A program made the translations under genes and the position numbers. The notes beneath the pieces are model-generated. The model saw only the letters and a program-made list of their open reading frames with translations, ran no database searches and was not told the origin of the DNA. A stretch of DNA of 64,000 nucleotides from Parietaria judaica (Eukaryota > Streptophyta > Magnoliopsida > Rosales > Urticaceae), in NCBI GenBank assembly GCA_954871525.1, contig OX940870.1, positions 13,423,501-13,487,500 of the forward strand, written 5' to 3'. This document shows positions 35,601 through 47,298 of this stretch, piece by piece (position 1 is the stretch's first letter; each line of letters begins with the position of its first letter).

Positions 35601-36741
35601 TTTTAAAATCAAAACCTAAAACATCCAATTCTGGAATAGAAATTATGTTCTTGGTAATGGAAGGTACGAAATGACAATCATTTAATTCTAAAATCATTCC
35701 TGCTGAGGTGTTGAGATCTACATGACCCACAACTTTTGCAACAACCGGTGCTCCATTTGCCACGCGCATGTTGGTCTCATCCTTCCTCAGCATCTTACTT
35801 CTCTTCAGAGTCTGCATGTCAGTACAAATATGAGTACCACATGCTGTATCTAATACCCAATCTTTAGAGGTAGTAAGATTGACTTTTATAACATTTATAC
35901 CTGTGGTGGAGTTTGAACTCTTCTTCACCTTCTTGATCTCTGCAAGGTACAAAGGACAATTCCTTTTCCAGTGTCCCTTTTTATCGCAGTGAAAACACTT
36001 ATGATCGAGAGTGGCTCCAACTTTGGGTTTCATGGCACGAGCCTTAACCCTGAAGTTATATGGAGCCTTGCCTTTATTCTTCTGAACAAACTGCCTCTTT
36101 CCCTTGAACTTGCCATTCACAGCATTAATAGTTCTAGCCTGTCCTTTGGGTACATTACCCTCAGCTGTATGCAACATGTTGTGAAGCTGATGAAGATTCT
36201 TTGCTTCAGAGGACATGTTATAATTCAGTATAAACTGATTATAAGAATCAGGGAGAGAGTTAAGCACAATGTCAATGTACACTTCCTCAGGGATCTTTAT
36301 CTCTTGTCTGGTCAGACTTTCTGACCAGCTGATCATCTTCAGAACATGATCATGCACATTGGTTCCTTCAGTTAATTTTGCTCTCAGCAAATTTCTCATT
36401 ATCCTGAATCTGGTATGACGTGCTTCATTTTCATACATCTTCTTAAGATGTTGAATCATTTCTCATGCAGACATGTTCTCATGTTGCTCCATGAGATTTG
36501 GAGTCATGGTTGCCAACATGAGACAAGCCACTTCAGTGGCTTCATCAGTATGCTTCTTATAAGCATCTTTGTCTGCTCGGGATGCAGTAGCAGGAGGTTT
36601 AGCTGGAGGTGCATTCATAATGATAACCTCCTTCTTTTCATGCCTGAGCACAATTTTGAGGCGTCTTTGCCATTCCGGAAAATTTCTTCCGTTTAAGATG
36701 TTTTCCTTCTCAATGATAGATCTTAGTGAGCTGCTAGACAT
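32686..36741 (-). pseudogene. Copia gag-pol polyprotein with four nonsense codons
   Basis: One frame of 1,351 codons from 36741 to 32686, broken only by stops at 36465-36463, 34761-34759, 33435-33433 and 33021-33019. Gag: UBN2-type region (FPEWQRRLKIVLRHEKK, YNQFILNYNMSS) and CCHC knuckle CFHCDKKGHWKRNC. Then protease (WVLDTACGTHIC; DTA, where the other element has DSG), GAG-pre-integrase (WHCRLGHIGEKRI), integrase (HSDVCGPIPIQAKGG, PPGTPQLNGVSERRNRTL), RT (QMDVKTAFLNG, LYVDDILIIGND) and RNase H (KHVLRKYHLIRD). Absence of any frameshift over 4 kb with 2% LTR divergence fits moderate age. This copy cannot be autonomous. Confidence 0.93.
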
Positions 36742-37370
36742 TGTTCAGTTTCTACAATTTTAAATAAAAACTGAATAAGCACAGTATTAATCTAGTATTG
36801 ACATGTAAATTATAAATTACTTATTATAATAAAGATGTTACATAAAAGTATATTTTATAAGGACTTTATATAATATTTCGTGAGTTGTTAATGGAAAAGT
36901 TACCCTCATCAATTCCATTAATTAGTCACTCAGAGAAAGTCAACAATTGCTCTAATATCCTATATTATCTCTGACGATTAGAAAAGAAAAGACAATTTTT
37001 CCATTTATCATTCTAACCGATTTCATAAGAATTGTCTACGATATCTAATCTAATTAGAGTACTCGTTTAGGTAGACCCACGGGGTGAATCGGCGGACAGT
37101 ATAGGTCGCCTTACGCGTCTAAAAGAGTGTATAAGAGTGCTCCCTTGGGTTAGAGACACACTCAAAACGTTTCTACAATTAGATCGAGGACCCAGCCGGT
37201 GGAAGACATTATACCTAATATTTATTGAGGGGTTTTAGGTGATCCTAACTTTTATCTTAAAATGAACAAAGTTAACTTATTAAAATGTTTCAAGAATTAA
37301 GACAATGAATAAGTAATACATAATCCTATTTTGTACAACATATTCAATGTTGTATTAAATACACTTGTGA

Positions 37371-37404
<34 letters not shown>

Positions 37405-38761
37405 TGAAAATTTTAAAGACAAAACCTTTTATCTTTAAATAAAAGATAAATAAATTTCTTAAAGATAAAATATCTTTAATCATGATTTACCTTTTTCTAT
37501 AAATGAATAAAAGATAAATAACTATCTTTCTAGATAAGATATCTTTAATCATACTTTGTCTTAATACAAAATAAAAGATAAATAACTATCTTATACATAA
37601 ACTATCTATAAACATAATATATATATATATATATATCTTTTATTTCCATTAATGTTTAGCTCTTTTCTATTACTATAATAAATAAAAGATTATTCATTAT
37701 CTTAATCTGATTAAGAATTATTGATGATGAATAAAATTTATGAACAAACAATTTGTGAATCAATAAATGAATATCTTAAACATTAAATGAAAACAAACTT
37801 CATAATATTGATAATAAAATTGAATTAATCATATTTATTAATAATTATTATCATATATTAGATTTTCAATACTCATATTTAAAGATATTTATAATAATTA
37901 TAAATAAAATAAAATAAACACTTTAAATCATATTTTAAAATAATTAAACACAAATATAATTAAATATCAAATACCGGGATACGAGCTCGGGATAAACCCG
38001 AGCTTGTACGGGTTTCCCTCGGGCAACCCCGGTGACAAAGGGGCAGACCGGGCAGGGCCGATGGGCCCTGCCCGGAAACATTAGTTTTTGACCCGGATCC
38101 GGGTCAGGTAGGACCCGGATCCGGGTCTGTTCGGTATGGGCCCGGGTCAGGACAGACCCGGGCCGAAGCCCTGGGTCTAACCCGGGTCAGACCCGGGTTG
38201 GTTCTGCCCGGATCATCACGATCCGGGCTGGGCAGATTAGTGGGCTGGGTTCAAAACCCAGCCCGTGGGCCTGATTAAATCAGGCTCACGCGAATTAAAA
38301 TTGGACTGGGTTAAAACCCAGCCCGTGGGCCTGATCCAATCAGGCCCACGCGAATTAAAAAATGGGCTGGGTTAAAACCCAGCCCGTGGGCCTGATCCAA
38401 TCAGGCCCACGTGATTTAAAAAAAATTAATTCGGCTAGGGTTTTTGAAACCCTAGCCGTCGCCCATTGGCTCCCATCGAATGGGAGCCACAAACGGCGGC
38501 GCCTCCCGAAACCTTGGCGGCGACGGTAAAATCGCCGCCGGTTCCGGTGGTGGTGTTGCGTTTGGTTTTCATCTTTCTTATTTAATAATACACATTAAAA
38601 TTATATAAAAAATTCAATCCCGATTCTAAATCGGATCCCGAACAACACACAAAAATTAACATAATTAATTTTCTAATGCTCCCACTAAAAATCTAATCAC
38701 ACCAAAAAATTTCTAAAATTATTTCGGTCAACATATCTAATTTTTGAAAATTACTCAGACC
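36742..38761 (-). other. 5' leader of the minus-strand Copia element
   Basis: Next to gag it is very AT-rich with TA microsatellites (37374-37401, 37617-37637). The part nearer the primer site (37975-38560) is GC-rich. There, three 61-bp tandem units (38242-38420) each contain two strong hairpins: GGCTGGGTT...AACCCAGCC and GTGGGCCTGAT...ATCAGGCCCAC. Two copies of the 16-bp palindrome GACCCGGATCCGGGTC lie at 38090-38105 and 38112-38127. Confidence 0.75.
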
Positions 38762-38775
38762 GGCTCTGATACCAC
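38762..38775 (-). promoter_or_regulatory. Primer binding site of the minus-strand Copia element
   Basis: On the element strand GTGGTATCAGAGCC directly follows the 5' LTR, the standard initiator tRNA-Met site. Confidence 0.9.
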
Positions 38776-39411
38776 TGTTAGGTTTTTCGATGAATTTTCT
38801 CAATCCCGAGGCGGAAATCACGGGATATCATCGAACAATAAAGATCTAGAATAATTACGAGAATTAAGATATCGTTTAGAGGTCGTTACCAAACTTCGGT
38901 ACTTTTGCCAACTGTACCAAAAATAGCCGATTCCTTGGTTTTGGTGCTTGCCGATTTCTCCTTGATCCGGATTCCAGCGCCTCAAATGTTGCGCCTCTAT
39001 TTCGTCCACCACGTCACTCGGGAACGTCTTAGATGACCGGAAAACACCTCGGAGGATAGGTTAGATCCTTGTCGGTGTTTAGGTGATCAACCGTTGATTG
39101 AACCGGGGAGCTAGCCGCGAACTCTATAGGAGGAGAGCTCGAATTCCTAGGAAGCTAGGGTTGTGTTGTGTGTTTAATTATGAGTCATGATAGGGTATTT
39201 ATAATACCCTATGGTCATGACCTAGTGAGCTTTCTAAAAGCCCACCTAATGGGCTTTCTAAAAGCCCAATCATGGATTAATTAATCTATTATTAATTAAT
39301 ATGAATCATAATTAATACTTGGGCCCAAGTGGGCCCATAATGTCGGTTATTGTATCGGTTCGATATCCGATAACCCGAGAGATACAGTATCGGGTTCGGG
39401 CATAACCAACA
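38776..39411 (-). repeat. 5' LTR of the minus-strand Copia element
   Basis: 636 bp. On the element strand a TATA box (TATAAATA, 39204-39197) lies inside the palindrome AGGGTATT-ATA-AATACCCT. Confidence 0.93.
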
Positions 39412-39416
39412 GTTGG

Positions 39417-40936
39417 CTCCCTCATAATCATAGCTTAGAATCCAATGTTAAAGTAGACCGCGGTCGGTCATGCCGTAATCGATCTTTAAGAAAAGATGGT
39501 CGACGTTCATTACAGCGAAAAGCGAAACGAGCGAGATATCTGTAGATATCTTTTGTAAAACGTAATTGTGATAAATTAATTTAAATCTCGTCAAAAAAAA
39601 GACTATATATGGTGAATTTTACTAAGTTAGCACATTATTCGGCTTATGTTTTATGCATGGATTAGTATAAATAAATGGGAATAAATATATCCACTACTAC
39701 TCACATTACATGAGATTTGGCATTCACAATCATTTAGAAGTTTCTAAATCAATAATTTGAGACCCAAAATAAGAGATTGGGGATAGGGTTTGTAGGTAAG
39801 GTATGGTAGTTAGGGTTTGAAAGAAATATGATAGTGATGTATGACAGGTATTTCACTAAGAGATGAGATTAGGCACTGAAACCCAACTATTTAGACGGTA
39901 CAATCCCACAATGAGCCTCAAAATAAATTAGAATTTTCTTAGAATGCCACGTTGCATAATATTTTGAGGCCACTACTAAGCAAAGGTTACCTTAGTGCAC
40001 CACTTTCATCTCTTAACTTAGAAGTTGGAATTTAACATTAACAAAAATAATTTCTATTTGTGATGCTATTTTAATATTAGAAAATTAGAGCAAATCAAGC
40101 AAATGCATGTTGAAAATTCTCCACTCAGAACCATGATCCATGAACTCCATTTTATTTCGATTTAATAGGGTTTATCGAGGCCACAATCGGGCCCAAAGAG
40201 ATATATCGGGCCCATTTAAAGCTCTCAATGACAATTTATTTTTATTATTATTCAGTGTTGGAGATAATGTCGTATTCGGTATTTTCCCTTTCACTTACAC
40301 ATCAAACGACATTTAGATATAGTTGGCAATTTATGACATCACATGGGAGATTCCATGAGATTTTACATCCCTTATTTAATTTGATTTATATTGGGCAAAT
40401 AATTGTCTTCCTTAATTGGTGAATTCATTTTGTTCCCTTATAATTTCATATACAACAGTAAAGATCTTATGAATTAATATTGTTGAGAGTATAATTTTTT
40501 TTTTTATAAAATTAAAAGTATTTATAATTGAGGTTAATAATTTATAGAGTATTATTTTAAATATAATTATAATTATAATTTTTAAATATTATTGTTAATT
40601 AATTTAGGTTAACGGCCCATAAATATAGATTAATCATCGTTGAATTTCTCTAACCGTTACAAAAAATAAAAATGGTGTGCTTATCTCATTGCATGTTAAT
40701 ATTCTAATTACTTTAGTCTAATAATCCCATGGAAAATTAAGGAAGACTAATTCACAAGGAATAGCTGGCGTTTAGTTCTCAAATTAATACTCGCAAGTCG
40801 CAAGCATAGTAGATAATATTCCCATTTTTCTTGTCGTTTTCTCTAAATATTCCTCCTCACTTGTGGACATATTGAAGAGGTTTCATTTCACCTTGGTCAT
40901 TGTCTCATTAAAATCAAATTTTCAATATGAAGTTTG

Positions 40937-40973
<37 letters not shown>

Positions 40974-41312
40974 CCACACTTCTAAATTCTACAATTTACA
41001 ATATCAGATATTTGTCTCATATTTCAAAACTCGAAAAATCGGATTTAAAATCCGATTTCCGATTCCGATTATAAAATAAAAATAATCGGACCCTGGCTTA
41101 TTTACAACGCATGTAAATCCCACCTGACATATTTCCACAATTTGAGGAAAATATGTCCCACTACTAGTTGCAAATTGCAATTTTTCACGTTTCTTGATTT
41201 ACAAGTCAATCGGAGCAAGGGATAAAAATGGCCCATCCACTGTCCCACATTATTGCAACTTACAGCCTTGCCCACCTAACGCTATCGAACTGTACTGAGT
41301 TGGATTGAATAC
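39417..41312. other. AT-rich spacer
   Basis: No gene is supported. A (TA)n microsatellite lies at about 40938-40971. The frame at 40228-40422 has no recognisable family. Confidence 0.6.
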
Positions 41313-41608
41313 TAGAGCTGCTGCTCACGGCGTCGCGGCCGGTCGCGACGGAATCGCCGGAATCGCCAAACAGCGAGTCGCGACGCATCGCGATGGTGAG
41401 TCTGGCGACGCATCGCGACGAGCTGAATGCGAGGGAGAGAGGCAGCGTCTGTGAGAGGGAGAGAGAGAGAGAGAGAGAGGGAGAGAGGTGCAGCTCGAAT
41501 CGCGAAACGCCGCGATTTTTGGCTCCGAGTCGCGATGAGTCGCGATGCGCCGGAGAACGCCGCGATGCGTCGCGATGCGCTGGAGTTCGTCGCCAGTTGC
41601 AGCTACAT
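41313..41608. mobile_element. Probable hAT-type MITE saturated with TCGCGATGCGTCGCGA
   Basis: It begins TAGAGCTGCTGCTCACGGCG and ends GTCGCCAGTTGCAGCTACA, near-inverse ends. The core repeats the palindromic words GCGACGCATCGCGA and CGCGATGCGTCGCGATG plus a (GA)n run at 41452-41489. It is clearly related in ends and motif to the element at 46470-46732. No good target duplication was found, so the exact ends are approximate. Confidence 0.6.
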
Positions 41609-42416
41609 AGTGAACTTTTTGCAACATGCTCTTTTCTTTTTCCGAGTGAAAATGAAATTTATGAATTAGTAAAGGCTGTGGCTAAAGCTTAACAACTAGT
41701 GGTGTACTTTGTAACCAGTCATGCTCAAACGGGTGAACACGACTGGCCCGCGACCATCACCTGCCAGAGCCGATCATTGGTGCCCGCGCACAAAAAAATT
41801 TGCTCGCTCGTAATATGTTTTCAAGGCTCGGGGAGGACACACACGGGTGTAGGTGCCTCCTCTTGTCGTATTTGTCCGCAGGGGCTTAGGAGCTCCGATT
41901 TCCGAGTACCCGGTCCTTGTACAAAGCTGCAAGCAAGCATATCTCTCTCACCTGCTAGATCTGGACAGGAGCGGGATTCCGGCACTTACAAGATGTCCGG
42001 GACGGGCATGAATAGCAGCTAAGGGTACCGAATAGCTTCTTTCAAACAAGTGGTCTCCAAAGGCGTCGCTATCTCGGTAAGTATTCACGTTTCTTACCTT
42101 AAGAAATTACCGCGTGCCTTACAGTTTTTACATTTGCGCCCAAATCTGGTGATTGGCCAACAAAAAGGTACATGGAAAACTGAGAGAAGAGACAAAGCAA
42201 AGCAGGCCCTTTTCATTTCATTGGGGCACTCCCTAATATAATAAATAAAATAATATGTAAGAAAAAGCGTGCCACTTTGTTGACTGACTCTGCCCACTTG
42301 ATTGACGACGAATTTACAATTTTTACATATTCGACTAAAAATAGCAAAAAAAGAAACCCAGAGAGCGACATTAAACACACCACAAAAATATACCACTCAT
42401 CTTTTGAAGCCGCTTC
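41609..42416. other. Spacer with a GC-richer segment of unknown origin
   Basis: 41700-42060 is clearly less AT-rich than the surroundings and could be a gene fragment. None of its frames stays open with a recognisable domain, and the frame at 41699-42022 has no familiar motif. 42110-42400 is AT-rich 3' flank of the FD-like gene. Confidence 0.4.
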
Positions 42417-43198
42417 TCAAAATGGAGCTGTTAAGCTTCTCCTCAAACTCCCCTTTTTCAAACCCTTTTCTGGGATTGCTCCCAGCTCAACTGCACGTAC
42501 AAATATTCCCAATTTTAGTATTACATTCTTTTCTTTTCTTTTCTTTTATTAATCAATAAATAAATAAAATACTTGAACATACTCATTCTCAACGTCTTCG
42601 CTATCCGTAGTTTTAGCCTCGCATTCTCTTTCCGCAAGCTATCCACTTGTACCTCCATCTCTGTTACGTAATCCTGCAACAAATTCACCCAAAGCAATAT
42701 GGAAACGTCAATTAAACCCCGTCTTTTTGTTTTTTTTAACACTTTGGACCTTTCTGGCTTGTAATCTTGTACATGGGTCCCAATAAGAACAAAACAGTGT
42801 ACGAAATGAGCACTATTTCTTTATGTTATCTAGAACTTAAACAATGCATTTTTTTTTCTAAGTGTGGAGAGAGAAAGTTCCTGTTTTCTGGCTCGGGAGC
42901 GATCCGCTGTCTCTCTGCTTTTGATGAGGCGTTTGTGGCGCTCGTCGCCGGTCTCCGCACCGTGATCGCCGCAGCGAGGCCTCTTCTTCTCCGGGCAAGG
43001 CTCTCCGCCTCCCAAGCTCAGCACGGTCGTCGTCGTCGTCGTCGTCGTCTTCGTGCGGCCTCTAAGCGACGCGCCTTTCGGGTCGGCGAGTGGCTCTGGC
43101 TCGGAGAAGAAATCCTGGAAACGGTATGTTAATGTCGTTTTGGAGGCGATGTTGCTGTGGAGGGACGACAAGCTAATGTCGTTCCACACATCTTCCAT
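42417..43198 (-). CDS. FD-like group A bZIP protein with altered basic region; possibly a pseudogene
   Basis: Three minus-strand exons: 43198-42881, 42673-42583 and 42490-42417, phases 0 and 1, giving 160 aa. FD-type bZIPs bind florigen via 14-3-3 proteins and activate floral genes in the nucleus. Seen: N-terminal VWNDISLSSL, a LSL motif after a Thr run, the basic region RHKRLIKSRETADRSRARKQ, a zipper (VTEMEVQVDSLRKENARLKL) and a C-terminal SAP motif RRSLTAPF at the stop, the 14-3-3 docking site. Oddities: the invariant Asn of the basic region is Ser (one transition, AAC-type to AGC), a conserved Ala is Asp, and intron 1 starts GA rather than GT although its position (after RKQ, phase 0) is the conserved one. 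Intron 2 is GT-AG. All frames are otherwise intact. Confidence 0.75.
42674..42880 (-). other. Intron 1 of the FD-like gene with a GA donor
   Basis: Exon 1 ends AAACAG and the next bases are GAACTTTC; the acceptor is TTGTTGCAG before GATTACGT. No GT nearby gives a productive join: the next one downstream would put TAA in frame. Either a mutated donor or a rare GA-AG intron. Confidence 0.65.
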
Positions 43199-43576
43199 CC
43201 GAGGCCTCTCCTCCTTTTTCTGGGTTTCGATTCTGCTGACTGACTGCTAGGGTTTAGAGGGAAGAGGGTGTTCTTCGTGTTCTTGTTTGCTCTGTCTGAG
43301 GGAGAGATAGAGAGAGGAGAGAGGCCAAGTGGAGAGAAGAGGACACCAAAAAGCAGAGTAATCGAGTATTAAAATGTGTAGATAAGTAGTTTTGGGTTGG
43401 ATTATTATTTTTTGTCGCATCTACTATTATTATTATTATTATATAGGACTTGTTGTTGTGGGCACTTGGCAATTTGATTACAATTTAGTATTTAAGAATC
43501 TTGATCGTACTCTCTCACTCTAGACTCTAGACTCTAAACTCTAAAGTCTCGTCACCACGGTAGTTTTCAGAAACTT
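43199..43576. other. Upstream region of the FD-like gene
   Basis: It includes a purine-rich stretch (43296-43345; CT-rich leader on the gene strand), a TTATTATTA microsatellite (43425-43441) and no obvious second gene. The frame at 43254-43472 is a low-complexity shadow. Confidence 0.5.
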
Positions 43577-43579
43577 TTA

Positions 43580-44316
43580 GGTGCGTTTCGTTATGGTCTC
43601 CGAGACTAGTTTTTGGTTTTTGTTTCAAACAGTGTCATATTGGTTTCACAGATCACGTTTGATTACCAATATTCTCTGTTTTTTGAGACCGGTCTCGGAG
43701 ACCACTGAAATTTTAATGAAGAAAAACAAAAAACGATTTGAAGTTATTTTTTGTCGTTGGTCTTCAACTCAATCGTACAAAATAACCTATAATAATATAT
43801 TATCATTCTATAATAGTATTTAATTATAATAATAAGGTATTCACAATGAAATTAACTTATATAATGAATTATTAAAATAATTTTGATATATAATTATACA
43901 TTTTAATGATATTACTATCATATTAACAAATATACTTAAATATGTATATTATTAAATACTAACTTAATTACAATTATATAAACTATTGAAACGGACTATT
44001 TACTACTTTATATAGTACATTATTTAAACATGCAATTAGAGTCACGAAATATGAATAAATTTTTTATCATGAAAAATATTTTTTAGACATAATATTAATA
44101 TATATTACTTTCAAATAAAACATACTTTATTTTTAGTAACATAAAATTGTATTTTATTGCATTTTTTTTCATTTATTTTCGACCACACATTAACAAAAGA
44201 CTAACCAAATATTGTTTCAAAAATCAAACTCCCAATTAGGTAGACTAAACTCTCAGACTGGTTTCCCAAACCAAATTGCAAAACCAATTTCCCAGATCAG
44301 TTAACCAAACGCCACC
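43580..44316. mobile_element. PIF/Harbinger-type MITE, 737 bp
   Basis: Left end GGTGCGTTTCGTTATGG; right end, inverted, GGTGGCGTTTGGTTAACTG; flanked by TTA on both sides (43577-43579, 44317-44319), the usual PIF/Harbinger duplication. A shorter diverged relative lies at 5544-5889. AT-rich and non-coding inside. Confidence 0.72.
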
Positions 44317-44319
44317 TTA

Positions 44320-46461
44320 TATTTTCATATTTTCTTTCATTTTCTAAAGCCAGTTTTGTAAAGTTATTTTGAAAATACGATTTATTATTATTACTATTTT
44401 GTTAAATTTGTTTTTGTAAAGAAAAAAGACAATAAATATTTAGTTAGTACTTTATAAAGTTACCAATTTGACATTGCTCTGCGGTATTCAGAATTACTTT
44501 TGAAATTTATTATTAGAAAAAGTGTTATGAAAGAAAATAACTCAAAATTTGGTTACCGAAAACAAAAAGCAGTTAGTTTTTAAATATTCCAATTTTGTGT
44601 ATGGAAATGAGTTTTACTTGATTAGCTTTCTAAATGTCAAAAAAATATTAAAGTAGACATAATATTAGTTAAATCTCAATATTAATATAAAAAAAGTTAG
44701 AAAAATAATTAAAAAAATATAATTATTCAATAAATAAAATAAAATAAAATATTTCTTAGATTTATATGCCTTTTGTGCTTTAAATTGACAATAATTATGG
44801 AGAAAAGTACTTTTTTTTACATCCACGATAAAAAAATAGAACTATAACCAACTAAAAAGAATTAATATTTTAACTGCAATAATAATATGTATTTTTTATA
44901 TATATATGTTTACCTTCTAAAAAGAATTGGTACTATAATAATTTAAGAATGTGAACATGAAAAAAATAATACTTTTACCACCTAAAAAAATTGGTTTTTT
45001 TTTTTTACGAAAAAAAATTTGGTACTTTAACCGCACTGGTAAAATGTTTTTGGTACTTTAACCAATCAAGTTTTTGTTACTTTTTTTGTTAATTTTTTTT
45101 CAAAATGGAAAATTATTTTCAAAATTGCTTCCAAACACTTCAGAACAACGCCCATAATGACGTTTAGGTGCACTTCTACATCTCAAATTCTTAAATGAAC
45201 TTTTTTAAAATAATGGGTCTCGCTAATAATTAAGTAAGTTTTTACTGTAAGTTACTAGTATAAATGTATTTGTTGGATAATATTAGTTGGATTTACTGTT
45301 AGGGTTTTAATTAGTTACTTAGTTTAGTTTTATTTTAGACTTAGAGATAATTTATTTTATTGGAACTTAAATTTTAGATGTGTGAATGTGTTTAGTTGTA
45401 CTTGTAATTATTATATATGTAATTTATAGGATTTCTTATATTTGTTGGACTTGTTTAGTACTTTAGTTATAGTTAGTGAAGAAACAATTCACTTTTGTGG
45501 TGTTTGCCTATTTTTAGAGTTATGGCTGTGATTACAATTTAACCATGTAGTAAAATATGTCTCAAATGTATTGTGGATTCCAATCGATTTGTTTTCGTAT
45601 TTTCTCAATAGATTTGAGGCAGTTATTAAGTCTCTCTTATGCTAAATAACATGAGTTTCTCTGTTAGTTCATTGCTTTATATGGTATGCGTTGAAAAGCT
45701 CAAGTCATCCAGAGTTTAACTTTGTTGTTTTTCTAGGTCATCAGTTTCTTACTACGTTATAGTATCAATAATCACAAAACTCTCAGTAGAGGTGTCAGAC
45801 GGTATTTGAAGAACGAAGCTGAAGGGATTCAGGCCGAAGTTGACTACAGAAGAGAATCTTACGATGACAGACACTCACAAGAGCGGTGCCAGTGACAATC
45901 TACAAAGAAGTCATAGCCAGATCGTCACCATCTTTCAACACCATATTATTTTACAATCTATACCTGCAATGACCGAAACTCACAAGAGCGATGCCAATAT
46001 ACAAAGATGTCATAGCCAGATCATCATCACCGTTTCAACACCCAATTTTTGACCATCTATATCTATAGGGGTAAATATTTTCATTACGCTATTTACATTT
46101 TTATAATTGTGTCTTGTAAACATTTATTAGTGATTAATCTGGATGATGACCCTGTTGATTAGGTTATCTACATAGGTTATACGTAAACAAAGTTACCAAA
46201 ATATTGTGTGTGTCTTTACTATTTACGGGTATATGTTTGGTAGCTATATCACAATTGGCATAATCAGGCATAATCACGTAAACTGAGTCTAGAGTTACTT
46301 AGTTGGATTAGTTACTTAAGCTATGTTTGTTTAGTTTTATTGGACCTCTTAGTCTTAACCAAACAGATTCACCCTCATTAAGTTCATTTTTTTTTAATTC
46401 AAAGATCTTAATGCCACTTAATTCCACTTATTCGATCAGACTTGCATCTCTCACTTATCCA
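44320..46461. other. AT-rich spacer with a duplicated 70-codon frame
   Basis: Mostly AT-rich, no gene recognised. At about 45864-46060 a segment of about 100 bp is duplicated in tandem (ACTCACAAGAGCG(G/A)TGCCA and CATAGCCAGATC in both units), giving an internally repeated 70-aa frame at 45840-46052 (MTDTHKSGA / MTETHKSDA). No family recognised. Confidence 0.45.
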
Positions 46462-46469
46462 TTAAGAGC

Positions 46470-46732
46470 TAGAGCTGCAAGTGGCAATGTCGCGATGCAT
46501 CGCGACTCGGATCGCCAAAATCGCAAAAATGGTCTTCGCGATGCGTCGCGACTGTGCCAAATCGTGATATGTAGAATTGATAATGTGGCGACGTGGGATT
46601 GGGCGAGAGAGTTTGGCGCGGATTTTCACCACAAATCACGACCCATCGCGATTTGACCAAATAGTCGCGACCCATCGCGGTTTTGACAAAACCATCACGA
46701 CTGTATATTTGGAGTAGCCACTATCAACTCTA
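46470..46732. mobile_element. hAT-type MITE saturated with CGCGATGCGTCGCGA
   Basis: Ends TAGAGCTGCAAGTGGCA and, inverted, TAGAGTTGATAGTGGCT; perfect 8-bp target duplication TTAAGAGC at 46462-46469 and 46733-46740. The 263-bp body repeats TCGCGATGCATCGCGACT-like words. Non-coding. Confidence 0.88.
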
Positions 46733-47298
46733 TTAAGAGCTATAATTTTGCATCTTACTATTCATATATTGTCTCATATTCTATCTCCAAGTTTATTTTT
46801 CTCTCTCCTCCTTAAATCTTTAAAACTTCAAAACTCTTAAACCGAGCATCGGATTGACTCATATGATATACCATTTGAAAACTTACGACGCGATAAATCC
46901 AATGATAGGTGGGAATATATAGTTTTGAGGCTTTAAAAAAAAGAATATTTATAGAAAATTATATTACAATAAAAAATTATTAGACAAATGCAATCAAAAG
47001 TTATCAAATATATCAATTGGTTTATATATAAAAAAACTATTATATCTTTTTACGTTTTTATTTATTTTATTTTATTGAACGATTTTTACGTTTTTATTTA
47101 CATGTTTACAAATTTATTAATATAATAAATTAAATCATCATTAAAATAAATTTACATTCAATTCATTAACATAAATAATTTTACCGATGATAGAAATTGA
47201 CAATGTACAATTTTACCAATAAAGTTTTACAAATTTATTATATTTATATGTTATTCTAAATTATTATTACTATAAATATTTTCAATGATTTTTTTACG

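Larger units (their letters stand above)
30865..39411 (-). mobile_element. Complete Copia LTR retrotransposon, 8.5 kb, minus strand
   Basis: LTRs at 30865-31504 (640 bp, 3' LTR in element sense) and 38776-39411 (636 bp, 5' LTR), both TGTT...CCAACA on the plus strand. The flanking duplication is GTTGG at 30860-30864 and 39412-39416. Primer site and polypurine tract are adjacent to the LTRs. I count about 13 substitutions and two indels between LTRs (about 2%), so it is clearly older than the element at 18175. One long gag-pol frame (36741-32686) is interrupted by four stops but no frameshift. Confidence 0.95.

Noticed and set aside
40938..40971. Centromeric or satellite DNA
   Set aside because: Only simple TA microsatellite; no satellite-length tandem units anywhere in the window.
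41699..42022. 107-aa plus-strand frame in a GC-richer segment
   Set aside because: No recognisable domain in any frame; kept only as a spacer of unknown origin.
42767..43132. 121-aa plus-strand frame opposite the FD-like gene
   Set aside because: Arg-rich shadow of the Thr run and basic region on the other strand.
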